11,248 nt of DNA from an uncultured Bacteroidales bacterium (GCA_937876865.1 CALEFF010000017.1:1-11248); one strand, 5' to 3'; counted from the first letter of the stretch, positions 1 through 7,536 are shown. Made by a program: numbers and translations. Notes: generated by a model not told the origin, from the letters alone.

Positions 1-2
1 GA

Positions 3-119
3 AAACAAGGCAGTCAAAACATTGAAACAATAGATGTATCAAATCTTCAAAGCGGAACGTACATCGTAAGAATAAAGACACAAAGAGGCTTTGCAAACAA
101 AAAGATTCTGATAGAATAA
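3..119 (+). CDS. C-terminal end of a T9SS-secreted protein (type A sorting domain), 5' part outside window
   Basis: The frame starting at base 3 is open from the window edge to TAA at 117-119 and encodes 38 residues ending in SGTYIVRIKTQRGFANKKIL-IE. This matches the C-terminal type A sorting domain of the Bacteroidota type IX secretion system: a 'L..GtYivri' strand, a short polar turn and a final 'KKilIe' strand that ends the protein. In that family the tail directs a periplasmic cargo through the outer-membrane translocon and is then removed, often with attachment of the cargo to A-LPS. The cargo itself lies left of the window, so its function cannot be told. The gene faces hydG and ends just before a shared hairpin terminator. 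The fragment is short, but the family pattern, the stop position and the terminator directly after it agree. Confidence 0.85.
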   Translation, partial: KQGSQNIETIDVSNLQSGTYIVRIKTQRGFANKKILIE

Positions 120-126
120 AACAAAG

Positions 127-184
127 AAATAAAAAAATAAAGCAAAGAAATAATTTTTTAATTCTTTGCTTTATTTTTTTATTT
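127..184. terminator. Perfect 23-bp hairpin, likely bidirectional terminator
   Basis: Bases 127-149 and 162-184 are perfect reverse complements (23 bp) around a 12-base loop at 150-161. The core is AAAGCAAAGAA / TTCTTTGCTTT, flanked by a run of seven A on the left arm and seven T on the right arm. Read on either strand, the hairpin therefore carries its own U-rich tract. It sits 8 bases after the stop of the rightward T9SS gene and 14 bases beyond the stop of the leftward hydG, as expected for a terminator shared by convergent genes. Confidence 0.85.
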
Positions 185-197
185 AAAGACTTATTTT

Positions 198-1604
198 TTA
201 GAAGTAAATATCTCTTTCTCCGTTTTCTATTTTGCAGAGATTGTCTTCTATTTTTCTTACTAATTCTTTCTTTTCTACTTCGGCAAACATTGATTTTATC
301 AATTCTATTCCTTTCATCTTGGTTTCTGCTGAGGCGAAATCTTCAAGGTATTCTCTAAAAGTGAACATCGCATTAGGCAAGCAGTATTGTTTTATCAAGC
401 CTGGTTTTGCTAAGTCCATAAAATCGCCACCTACTCTGTGTTTTCTGTAACAGCCTGTGCAGAATGAAGGAATGTAACCTCCGTCTATGAGAGAGGAAAT
501 CACTTCTTCAAGTGTTCTATGGTCGCCTGTTGAGAATTGTGTACCGGTTCCTTCTTCTTCGTGAGCGTATGAGCCTGGGTTTGTCTTGCTTGCTGCTGAT
601 ATTTGACTTACTCCGTATTCTATTAACTCGTTTCGCATTTTGTCGTTCTCTCTTGTAGAAAGTATTATGCCAGTATATGGCAATGCAATACGGATTATGG
701 CTACAAGTTTTTTGAAATCATCATCGCTTACAGGGTGTGGAATATTTTCTGCTGTTGGTGCTCCGATTGCAGGCTCCATTCTTGGAACGGAAACTGTGTG
801 TGGACCACATCCGTAGCACTCTTCAAGGTGTTTTGCGTGCTCCATCATTGCTAAAACTTCAAATCTATAATCTGTAAGTCCGAATAATGCACCAATTCCC
901 ACATCATCAACTCCACCTTCCATAGCTCTATCCATTACAGTCAAGCGATAAAGGTAATCTGCCTTTGGTGTGCCTGCTGGGTGAAAGTCTTTGTATTTTA
1001 TTTCATCGTATGTCTCTTGGAAACAAACGTATGTACCAATTTTTTCTGCTTTTAATCTTGCAAATTCTTCAACTTCCATTGGTGCAAGCTCTACATTTAT
1101 TCTTCTAATGTAGTCTTTGCCTCCTCTTTCTTTTACTCCGTAGGTTGTGCGTATTGCTTCAACCATGTAATCGGTGCCATTTTTGTTGTTTTCTCCACAA
1201 ATCAAAAGAGCTCTCTTGTGTCCTTGTTTCAAAAGTGCAGAAGTTTCTTCGGCAATTTCTTGCATTGTAAGGATTTTTCTTTTGATTAGTTTGTTATCTC
1301 TACGGAAAGAACAATAAGTGCAGTTGTTTACGCAAATGTTTCCTGTATAAATAGGAGCGAAAAGCACAAGGCGTTTGCCATATATTGCTTCTTTTACGGT
1401 TTTTGCAGTTTCCATTATTTTGTGGATAGTATCTGCATCTTTCACTCTTAACAAACAAGCAACATCTTCAAGATTTAAGCCTTTTAGTTTTAGGGCTTTG
1501 TTTAATATTTCATTAACCTGAGAGGTTGTAGGTATTTGTCCCTCTATCAATTCATAGAGTTTATCTCTATCTATGAAATTAGTGTTACGTTTTTCTATAT
1601 TCAT
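198..1604 (-). CDS. hydG: [FeFe]-hydrogenase maturase HydG (radical SAM tyrosine lyase)
   Basis: HydG is a cytoplasmic radical SAM enzyme that splits tyrosine to p-cresol and a dehydroglycine fragment. From the fragment it makes the CO and CN ligands and delivers an iron-CO-CN synthon for the H-cluster of [FeFe] hydrogenase, working with HydE and HydF. The protein is 468 residues, the usual length. The N-terminal radical SAM motif CVNNCTYC (CX3CX2C; C91, C95, C98) binds the SAM cluster. The C-terminal C382-X2-C385-X22-C408 motif (FCTGCYR ... YCLPNA) is the HydG-specific ligand set for the auxiliary cluster and separates it from the related ThiH. A GPHTVSVPR stretch (H269) lies in the barrel. 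The gene starts one base after the stop of the regulator gene and is co-transcribed with it. It is followed by a hairpin terminator, so hydE and hydF are not directly downstream. Confidence 0.97.
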   Translation of the reverse strand: MNIEKRNTNFIDRDKLYELIEGQIPTTSQVNEILNKALKLKGLNLEDVACLLRVKDADTIHKIMETAKTVKEAIYGKRLVLFAPIYTGNICVNNCTYCSFRRDNKLIKRKILTMQEIAEETSALLKQGHKRALLICGENNKNGTDYMVEAIRTTYGVKERGGKDYIRRINVELAPMEVEEFARLKAEKIGTYVCFQETYDEIKYKDFHPAGTPKADYLYRLTVMDRAMEGGVDDVGIGALFGLTDYRFEVLAMMEHAKHLEECYGCGPHTVSVPRMEPAIGAPTAENIPHPVSDDDFKKLVAIIRIALPYTGIILSTRENDKMRNELIEYGVSQISAASKTNPGSYAHEEEGTGTQFSTGDHRTLEEVISSLIDGGYIPSFCTGCYRKHRVGGDFMDLAKPGLIKQYCLPNAMFTFREYLEDFASAETKMKGIELIKSMFAEVEKKELVRKIEDNLCKIENGERDIYF

Positions 1605-1605
1605 A

Positions 1606-1872
1606 TTATTGATTTTTTTGATTCGTTATATTTTTTGATAATATTGATTTTACTTCTACGTCTTTTAGTCTTCCGATTTTGCCTGTTAGGGCGTTAATCT
1701 TATCGGAAGAAGTTTCAATTATTAAGGTAATAATATTTAAACCTTTATCTGGCAAAGGCAATCCTTGACGAGCTAAAATAAAGTCGCTGTATTCACTGAT
1801 GATTTCATTTACCTGCTGAGCTATTTCCCTGCGGTATATGATTATACTTATTGTTCCTATTCTCTTTTCCAT
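1606..1872 (-). CDS. TM1266-type iron-only hydrogenase system regulator (ACT/NikR-C-like fold)
   Basis: This 88-residue protein matches the small family called the putative iron-only hydrogenase system regulator (TM1266 type). Visible hallmarks are the start MEKRIGTISIIIYRRE, the middle FILARQGLPLPDKGLN, and TGKIGRLKDVEVKSILSK near the end. The family has a ferredoxin-like ACT/NikR C-terminal fold and lacks a DNA-binding domain of its own. Its genes recur beside hydE, hydF and hydG, but its ligand and mechanism are not established. Here it is the first gene of a leftward unit, separated by one base from hydG. The ATG lies in an A-rich leader without a Shine-Dalgarno sequence and about 90 bases after the predicted transcription start. 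The family assignment is firm from sequence pattern and context; the regulatory role rests on the family name and genome context only. Confidence 0.9.
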   Translation of the reverse strand: MEKRIGTISIIIYRREIAQQVNEIISEYSDFILARQGLPLPDKGLNIITLIIETSSDKINALTGKIGRLKDVEVKSILSKNITNQKNQ

Positions 1873-1968
1873 TAGTTTGTTGCTTTTGGATTAGATTCTA
1901 CTTTTTTTCTTGATATTAAGCATTTGCATTGAATTGTCTAAACGCCATATTCTTTGGAAATGCTCCTG

Positions 1969-1999
1969 CAAATATACAATATAAATGTAAAATATCAAG
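1969..1999 (-). promoter_or_regulatory. Bacteroidetes-type promoter for the TM1266-hydG unit
   Basis: On the minus strand a TATATTTG -7 box (1969-1976) matches the TAnnTTTG consensus. A CTTG -33 element (1996-1999) lies 19 bases upstream. The predicted start of transcription is near 1962, giving a leader of about 90 bases before the regulator ATG. The -33 match is partial. Confidence 0.6.
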
Positions 2000-2014
2000 A
2001 CTTTATTATGTGAA

Positions 2015-2045
2015 TTTGTATTTTTCTTAAAAATAATTATCTTTG
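2015..2045 (+). promoter_or_regulatory. Bacteroidetes-type promoter for the DUF362/beta-helix operon
   Basis: A TTTG -33 element (2015-2018) is followed after 19 bases by TATCTTTG (2038-2045), a full match to the Bacteroidetes housekeeping consensus. The predicted start is near 2052, leaving a leader of about 26 bases that is A/T-rich and lacks a Shine-Dalgarno sequence. Confidence 0.75.
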
Positions 2046-2077
2046 CAAAGCGAAAAACTATTAAAATTATTTATGTT

Positions 2078-3178
2078 ATGAAATCTAAAAAAGTTTTATT
2101 TTTAGTGTTATTATCTTTCTTTGCCTTAAATGTTTTTGCACAAGGTGATAGCAAACAAAATGAAGAAGGACCATCTATTGTTTATTATGTAAAGGAAATT
2201 ACAGCTGAAAATGTTTTGAAGTTATATAAGCTTTTGGGAGTTGATTTTCAAGGAAAAACAGGAGTGAAGATACATTTTGGAGAAGAAGGAAATAAAAACT
2301 TTTTAAATCCTGAACTAACACGTTTGTTAATGCAAGAAACAAAGGCGACATGGGTTGAAACAAATGTGCTTTATGTTAGCAAAAGAAGATTTACCGATAA
2401 ACATATTGCTTTGGCTAAGCAACATGGATTTACATTTGCTCCAATAGATATTTTAGATAAAGATGGAGAAATAGATATTTCAACACAAGGAATGGGATTG
2501 AAGCATTACAAGAATGTGAAACTTGGAAAAGGCTTTATGGATTATGATAATTACATAATTTATTCTCACTTCAAAGGTCATGGCTCTGCTGGATTTGGTG
2601 GTGCAATTAAGAATATTGCAATGGGACTTGCCTCTCCTGGTGGAAAAATGGCACAACACGCATCGGATATTCCACAAATAAATAATCCAAGTGAGTGTGT
2701 AAGTTGTGAAAACTGCGTAAACAATTGCCCTGCCTCAGCAATCAGTCTTGAAGGTCAAGTTCATATAGACACAACTAAATGTATAGGTTGTGCAAAGTGT
2801 ATTGCAGAATGTCCTTTGAAACTATTTTCTCCTAAAAAAGTGCAATTGACAGGAGATATTTTCCTTGAAAGACTTGTAGAGTATGCAAAGGTTGCAACAA
2901 GTCTTAAACCTATGGTGTATATCAATGTTTTGGCAAATATTTCTTCTGTTTGCGATTGCTCTTCTAAGGCACCTGCTCCCTTTACACAAGATATAGGAAT
3001 TTTGGCTTCAAAAGATATTGTTGCAATTGACCAAGCAAGTTTAGATTTAGTAGCAAAAGGACATAAGTGTGATGATCCTTTCTTAAAGGAAAGTGGAAAG
3101 AGTGGAAACGCTCAATTAGAATATGCCGAAAAACTCAAAATGGGTAAAAGAAATTATATATTAGTGGAAATTAAATAG
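2078..3178 (+). CDS. Exported DUF362 protein with two 4Fe-4S ferredoxin motifs
   Basis: A 366-residue protein. Residues 1-21 form a Sec-type signal peptide: KSKK, a long hydrophobic stretch, then NVFA before Q22. There is no twin-arginine motif and no lipobox cysteine. DUF362 follows in two parts: about 35-200, and the characteristic late segment 281-325 with CDC (C292, C294), APFTQDIGILASKDIVAIDQ and ASLDL. Inserted between them are two ferredoxin motifs, CX2CX2CX3CP at C207/C210/C213/C217 and at C235/C238/C241/C245, which should bind two 4Fe-4S clusters. The biochemical role of DUF362 is not established; electron transfer is an inference from the clusters. The gene is the first of a two-gene unit with the beta-helix lipoprotein, under a good promoter divergent from the hydG unit. 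The next in-frame Met is residue 85, inside the domain, so the signal peptide is not an artefact of start choice. Export of a cluster-binding protein by Sec is unusual. Confidence 0.88.
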   Translation: MKSKKVLFLVLLSFFALNVFAQGDSKQNEEGPSIVYYVKEITAENVLKLYKLLGVDFQGKTGVKIHFGEEGNKNFLNPELTRLLMQETKATWVETNVLYVSKRRFTDKHIALAKQHGFTFAPIDILDKDGEIDISTQGMGLKHYKNVKLGKGFMDYDNYIIYSHFKGHGSAGFGGAIKNIAMGLASPGGKMAQHASDIPQINNPSECVSCENCVNNCPASAISLEGQVHIDTTKCIGCAKCIAECPLKLFSPKKVQLTGDIFLERLVEYAKVATSLKPMVYINVLANISSVCDCSSKAPAPFTQDIGILASKDIVAIDQASLDLVAKGHKCDDPFLKESGKSGNAQLEYAEKLKMGKRNYILVEIK

Positions 3179-3185
3179 AAGATTT

Positions 3186-4727
3186 ATGAAAAAATCTTTT
3201 GAATCTATTTTTTTAATTCCTGTATTCGTTTTTTTCTTTCTTAGCTTTGCTTTTACCTCTTGTGTAGATGAGGGCGATTATACAATCTCGTCTTCTGTGG
3301 AGTTAAAGTTTAGCAGCGATACTCTTAGTTTTGATACCGTCTTTACAACTATTGGTTCAACTACTAAAATGCTTATGGTGTATAATAAGGAGAATCAAGC
3401 TGTAAAAATAGATAGAATAAAATTAGGAGGTGGAGTTGCAAGTTATTATAGGCTAAATGTTGATGGAGATACAAGTCTTGTTGCAAAAGATATTGAGATA
3501 GGAGCAAAGGATAGTCTTTATATTTTTGTGAGATTAGAATTGGACTACAACAATCAAAGCAATCCTTTGTTAGTTGAGGATTCCATTGAGTTTTTCTTTA
3601 ATAATAAACATCAAAAAGTGCTTTTGCAAGCCTTTGGACAAGATGCTTATTATCACAAACCAAGTCATTATCTATTATCTCAAAATCAAAGTGGAGGTTA
3701 TGATACAATTTGGTTTTCAATGGCTCACGAAAATCCAGAGAGTTGTGGAGTTATTGTAAATGGAAACGATATTGAATGGAAAAACGATAAACCTCACGTA
3801 GTTTTAGGTGTTTGTGCAGTGGATTCTGCCTATACACTTAATCTAAGTGCAAATACTAAAATACATTTTCAAAATTCCGCTGAATTTTGGGTCTATAAAG
3901 ATGCAACACTTAAAGCAGAAGGAGATGTAAGTCAGCCGATAATTTTTCAAGGTCTAAGATTAGATGAGTATTATAAAGATATTCCAGGGCAATGGGGCTG
4001 TGTTAGGTTTATGGCTGGCTGTAAAGATAATGTATTGAATAATGTTGTTGTGAAAAATGCTACAATTGGTATTTTGGTTGATACTTGTGTTACTCAAAAT
4101 CCAACAATAGAAATTTTGAATACAAAAATTGAAAATTGTTCTTATATAGGTCTTTATTCAAGAGGAGCAGTACTTGATATGAAAAACTCACTTATTCAAA
4201 ATTGTGGTAGTTATCTTTTAGCACTTACTCTTGGCGGAAATTACCAATTTATACATTGTACTTTTGCTAACTACTATAATTACAAAACTCGTACAACCCC
4301 TTCTCTATATTTTAATGATTATTATTTAGATATAAACGATAATGTGCAGTATCGTCCAATTGAAAGAGCAGAATTTTATAATTGTATTGCCTATGGAGCT
4401 CTTTCTGATACAGAATTAGAGTTTGATATGATAGATCAAAATTTTTCTACGATAAGATTTGATTATTGTCTATTGAAACATGAAAATACTAATCAATCAA
4501 CAATGTTTACTAACTCTATTTTTAATGAAGAGCCATTGTTTGTAGATGCTGCTAATGGCGATCTTCATTTGCAAGAGAAGTCTCCGTGTATTGGTAAAGG
4601 CAATGGAGTTTGGGGCTATAATTTACCTTACGATATAGAGGGAAATTTACGATTAGATCCTCCAAGTATTGGAGTATACGAATATAAACCGCTGACAAAA
4701 TTTAAGATTTCTAAGAAAAAATCTTAG
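3186..4727 (+). CDS. Lipoprotein with Ig-like domain and right-handed parallel beta-helix
   Basis: A 513-residue predicted lipoprotein. A hydrophobic signal (about 8-25) ends in a lipobox FTS-C26. The acidic residues after the cysteine (CVDEGD) resemble the Bacteroidota lipoprotein export signal that sends lipoproteins to the cell surface. Residues about 37-150 look like an Ig-like (ASH/choice-of-anchor type) beta sandwich (SSDTLSFDTVFTTIG ... DIEIGAKDSLYIFVRLELD). Residues about 215-450 carry the irregular N/G-rich repeats of a right-handed beta-helix (NVVVKNATIGILV, IEILNTKIENCSYIGLYS, LDMKNSLIQNC). The end has the common closing pattern SPCIGKG ... DIEGNLR ... PPSIGVYEY. Such folds usually bind or act on polysaccharide or protein at the surface. 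No catalytic residues of a known lyase or hydrolase family could be recognised, so no activity is assigned. It starts 7 bases after the DUF362 stop, hence probably one operon. Confidence 0.85.
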   Translation: MKKSFESIFLIPVFVFFFLSFAFTSCVDEGDYTISSSVELKFSSDTLSFDTVFTTIGSTTKMLMVYNKENQAVKIDRIKLGGGVASYYRLNVDGDTSLVAKDIEIGAKDSLYIFVRLELDYNNQSNPLLVEDSIEFFFNNKHQKVLLQAFGQDAYYHKPSHYLLSQNQSGGYDTIWFSMAHENPESCGVIVNGNDIEWKNDKPHVVLGVCAVDSAYTLNLSANTKIHFQNSAEFWVYKDATLKAEGDVSQPIIFQGLRLDEYYKDIPGQWGCVRFMAGCKDNVLNNVVVKNATIGILVDTCVTQNPTIEILNTKIENCSYIGLYSRGAVLDMKNSLIQNCGSYLLALTLGGNYQFIHCTFANYYNYKTRTTPSLYFNDYYLDINDNVQYRPIERAEFYNCIAYGALSDTELEFDMIDQNFSTIRFDYCLLKHENTNQSTMFTNSIFNEEPLFVDAANGDLHLQEKSPCIGKGNGVWGYNLPYDIEGNLRLDPPSIGVYEYKPLTKFKISKKKS

Positions 4728-4730
4728 AAA
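4708..4730 (+). terminator. Short hairpin over the beta-helix gene stop codon
   Basis: TTTCTAAGA (4708-4716) and TCTTAGAAA (4722-4730) form a perfect 9-bp stem with an all-A loop of five. The right arm contains the TAG stop (4725-4727). There is no immediate T-run, though a T-rich stretch follows at 4741-4753, so it may be a weak terminator or an RNA-stabilising 3' end. The A/T-rich composition makes chance a real possibility. Confidence 0.35.
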
Positions 4731-4746
4731 ATAACGAATATTTTTG

Positions 4747-4754
4747 TATTTTTG
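4747..4754 (+). promoter_or_regulatory. -7 box of the ppdK promoter
   Basis: TATTTTTG followed by CA matches TAnnTTTG. The position where the -33 element should be (about 4723-4727, CTTAG) is a poor match and overlaps the end of the upstream gene. Transcription would start near 4761, giving a leader of about 60 A/T-rich bases before the ppdK ATG at 4822. Confidence 0.5.
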
Positions 4755-4821
4755 CACTCTTATTGTTAAATAGTTAATAAAAAATTAAGAAGATATTATT
4801 TATAAATTTCATTTTAAAAAG

Positions 4822-7536
4822 ATGACAAAAAAGTACGTTTACACTTTTGGTGGTAAGACCGCAGAAGGTAAAGCAGATATGAAGAATCTGCTTGGAGGAA
4901 AAGGAGCAAATTTGGCAGAAATGTGTCATTTAGGATTACCTGTTCCTGCTGGATTGACAATAACAACAGAATGTTGTACAGATTACTATGCAAATTCTTG
5001 TCAATTGCCAGAAGGTTTGATGGAACAAGTGAGAGAAGGTCTTAAAAACGCCGAACAAGTAATGGGAATGACCTATGGAGATAAGGATAATTGTTTATTA
5101 GTATCTTGTCGTTCAGGTGCAAGAAGTTCAATGCCTGGAATGATGGATACAGTTTTAAATATAGGATTATGTTCTGCTACAATACCAGGATTGATAAAGA
5201 AAACAAACAATCCTCGTTTCGTATATGACTCATACAGACGTTTAATAATGATGTATGCTGACGTTGTAATGGAAAAAGCAGAAGGCTTAGAACCTTGCAA
5301 AGGCGTTGGAATACGTAGATTACTTGATGATATGTTTGATGAATACAAACATTCAAAAGGATATAAGCAAGATACTGACCTTACAACTGAGGATTTGATG
5401 TATTTAGCAGAAGAATTCAAAAAAGTTGTAAAAGAAAACATCGGAGTAGAGTTCCCTGACGATGCTCAAAAGCAATTAGAAGGTGGAATTAGAGCCGTTT
5501 TCAAATCTTGGAATGGTAAAAAAGCTGTTGCTTACAGAAGAATTGAAGGTATTCCTGATGATTGGGGAACAGCAGTAAACGTTCAAGCAATGGTATTCGG
5601 TAATATGGGTGATGATTCTGCAACAGGAGTAGCATTTACTCGTAACCCTGCAAACGGAGACAATCAATTCTATGGAGAATGGTTGATAAACGCACAAGGA
5701 GAAGACGTTGTAGCAGGTATCAGAACACCAAATCCATTGAACTCTGAAACAAAAACAGAACAAAATAAACACTTGCCTTCAATGCAAGAAGTAATGCCTG
5801 AAACATATAAAGAATTGTGTGATATAAGAGATATTTTGGAAAAGAATTTCCGTGATATGCTTGATATAGAGTTTACAATTCAAAACAATAAACTTTATAT
5901 GTTACAATGCCGTGTAGGAAAAAGAACAGGTGTTGCAGCAGTTACAATGGCAATGGAGATGCTTGGCGAAGGCTTAATCAATGAAAAAGAAGCGATTTGC
6001 AGAGTATCACCAGAACAATTAGACGAATTACTTCACCCAATCCTTGATGCAAAAGAAGAAGCTAAACACACAGTAATTGCACAAGGTTTACCAGCAGGAC
6101 CAGGCGGTGCTGTAGGAGTAATAGCTATGACAAGCGAAGAAGCAATGCGTCTTGAAAAAGCAGGAATTGCAAACATCTTGGTTAGAGAAGAAACAAATCC
6201 AGAAGATGTTGAAGGAATGCGTGCAGCAACAGGTATATTAACAGAAAGAGGTGGTATGACATCTCACGCAGCCTTAGTTGCAAGAGGTTGGGGTAAATGT
6301 TGTATAGTAGGTTGCAGTGCTTTGAAAATAGATATGGAAGCAAAAACTGTTTCAATGGGTGGAAAAACTTACAAAGAAGGAGACACACTTAGCTTAAACG
6401 GAACAAAAGGAACAGTTTACGAAGGAGCAGTAGCAACAATCAATGCATCAGAAAACGAATTGTTCAAACAATTCATGCAATTGGTTGATAAATACAGAAC
6501 AATGGGCGTTAGAACAAACGCAGACAATCCAAAAGATGCACAACAAGCCATAGATTTTGGAGCAGAAGGTATAGGATTGTTCAGAATTGAGCACATGTTC
6601 TATGGAGAAAACTCAGAAAAACCATTAGCAATACTAAGAAAGATGATTCTTTCAGGTTCAACAGAAGAAAGAAAACATTGGTTGAATGAGTTGTTACCAT
6701 ACATCAAAGTAGCTGTTAAAGGAACAATGCAAGTGATGAACGGAAAACCAGTAACATTCCGTTTGATTGACCCACCTTTGCATGAATTTGTGCCACACAC
6801 ACAAGAAAATGTAGAAGCATTAGCAAAAGAATTAGGAATTGCAGCCGAAGAATTAAATAAGAGAATTGTAGCATTGGAAGAAGTAAATCCAATGATGGGA
6901 TTAAGAGGAGTAAGATTAGGAATCACTTATCCAGAAATCACAGAAACACAATTCAGAGCATTATTTGAAGCGGAAGCAGAATTAAGAAAAGAAGGCTTTG
7001 ATCCACACTTAGAAATCATGGTTCCATTGACAATTTCTGTAACAGAACTTAAACATCAAAAAGCAATTTGCGATAGAGTTCACGCAGAAGTTGAAGCAGC
7101 AATGGGAGCTAAGATAGAATATATGTATGGAACAATGATAGAAATACCAAGAGCAACACTTGTAGCAGACAAAATAGCAGAAGTAGCAGACTTCTTCTCA
7201 TTTGGAACAAACGACTTGACACAAATGACCTTTGGATTCTCTCGTGATGACGTAAATGGTATTTTGGAAACATACCAAAGCGAAAAAATAATTCCTGCCG
7301 ATCCATTCCAAACATTAGATCAAGAAGGAGTAGGACAATTAGTAACTTTGGGTGTTCAACGAGGCAGAGCAACAAAACAAAATCTTAAAGTAGGAGTTTG
7401 TGGAGAACACGGAGGTGATCCAGAATCAGTTAAATTCTTCTTCAAAAACGGAATGAACTATGTATCATGTTCACCATTTACAGTACCAGTTGCAAGACTT
7501 GCAGCAGCACAAGCAGCAGTAAACGAAAGCAAATAA
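4822..7536 (+). CDS. ppdK: Pyruvate, phosphate dikinase
   Basis: Cytoplasmic enzyme that interconverts pyruvate + ATP + phosphate with PEP + AMP + pyrophosphate. In anaerobes it works in either glycolysis or gluconeogenesis. At 904 residues it is full length for the bacterial enzyme. The N-terminal ATP-grasp region opens with KNLLGGKGANLAEM and has SCRSGARSSMPGMMDTVLN. The swivelling phosphohistidine domain carries TERGGMTSHAALVARGWGK with catalytic H482. The C-terminal PEP/pyruvate barrel includes GLFRIEHMF, DPPLHEFVPH, NPMMGLRGVRLG, SFGTNDLTQMTFG and VGVCGEHGGDP with the active-site cysteine C860. All landmark motifs are intact. The gene stands alone, with its own -7 box upstream and a strong intrinsic terminator 21 bases after its stop. 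No PPDK regulatory protein gene is adjacent. Confidence 0.98.
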   Translation: MTKKYVYTFGGKTAEGKADMKNLLGGKGANLAEMCHLGLPVPAGLTITTECCTDYYANSCQLPEGLMEQVREGLKNAEQVMGMTYGDKDNCLLVSCRSGARSSMPGMMDTVLNIGLCSATIPGLIKKTNNPRFVYDSYRRLIMMYADVVMEKAEGLEPCKGVGIRRLLDDMFDEYKHSKGYKQDTDLTTEDLMYLAEEFKKVVKENIGVEFPDDAQKQLEGGIRAVFKSWNGKKAVAYRRIEGIPDDWGTAVNVQAMVFGNMGDDSATGVAFTRNPANGDNQFYGEWLINAQGEDVVAGIRTPNPLNSETKTEQNKHLPSMQEVMPETYKELCDIRDILEKNFRDMLDIEFTIQNNKLYMLQCRVGKRTGVAAVTMAMEMLGEGLINEKEAICRVSPEQLDELLHPILDAKEEAKHTVIAQGLPAGPGGAVGVIAMTSEEAMRLEKAGIANILVREETNPEDVEGMRAATGILTERGGMTSHAALVARGWGKCCIVGCSALKIDMEAKTVSMGGKTYKEGDTLSLNGTKGTVYEGAVATINASENELFKQFMQLVDKYRTMGVRTNADNPKDAQQAIDFGAEGIGLFRIEHMFYGENSEKPLAILRKMILSGSTEERKHWLNELLPYIKVAVKGTMQVMNGKPVTFRLIDPPLHEFVPHTQENVEALAKELGIAAEELNKRIVALEEVNPMMGLRGVRLGITYPEITETQFRALFEAEAELRKEGFDPHLEIMVPLTISVTELKHQKAICDRVHAEVEAAMGAKIEYMYGTMIEIPRATLVADKIAEVADFFSFGTNDLTQMTFGFSRDDVNGILETYQSEKIIPADPFQTLDQEGVGQLVTLGVQRGRATKQNLKVGVCGEHGGDPESVKFFFKNGMNYVSCSPFTVPVARLAAAQAAVNESK

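Noticed and set aside
198..1604. ThiH (thiazole synthesis tyrosine lyase) as an alternative identity for the radical SAM gene
   Set aside because: The C-terminal CX2CX22C motif (C382, C385, C408) and the adjacent hydrogenase regulator are HydG features; no thiamin genes are nearby.
1919..1964. AGCATTT / AAATGCT 7-bp inverted repeat in the leader of the TM1266-hydG unit, possible riboswitch
   Set aside because: Short, A/T-rich, separated by 32 bases, and no known riboswitch core is visible.
2041..2050. Palindrome CTTTGCAAAG overlapping the promoter of the DUF362 gene, possible operator
   Set aside because: TTTGCA commonly follows the -7 box in this phylum, and the same ten bases occur inside coding sequence near 7879-7888, so it is probably chance.
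5073..7375. Several antisense open frames of 68-122 codons opposite ppdK
   Set aside because: They have no promoter or family resemblance, and their composition is that of the complement of ppdK codons.
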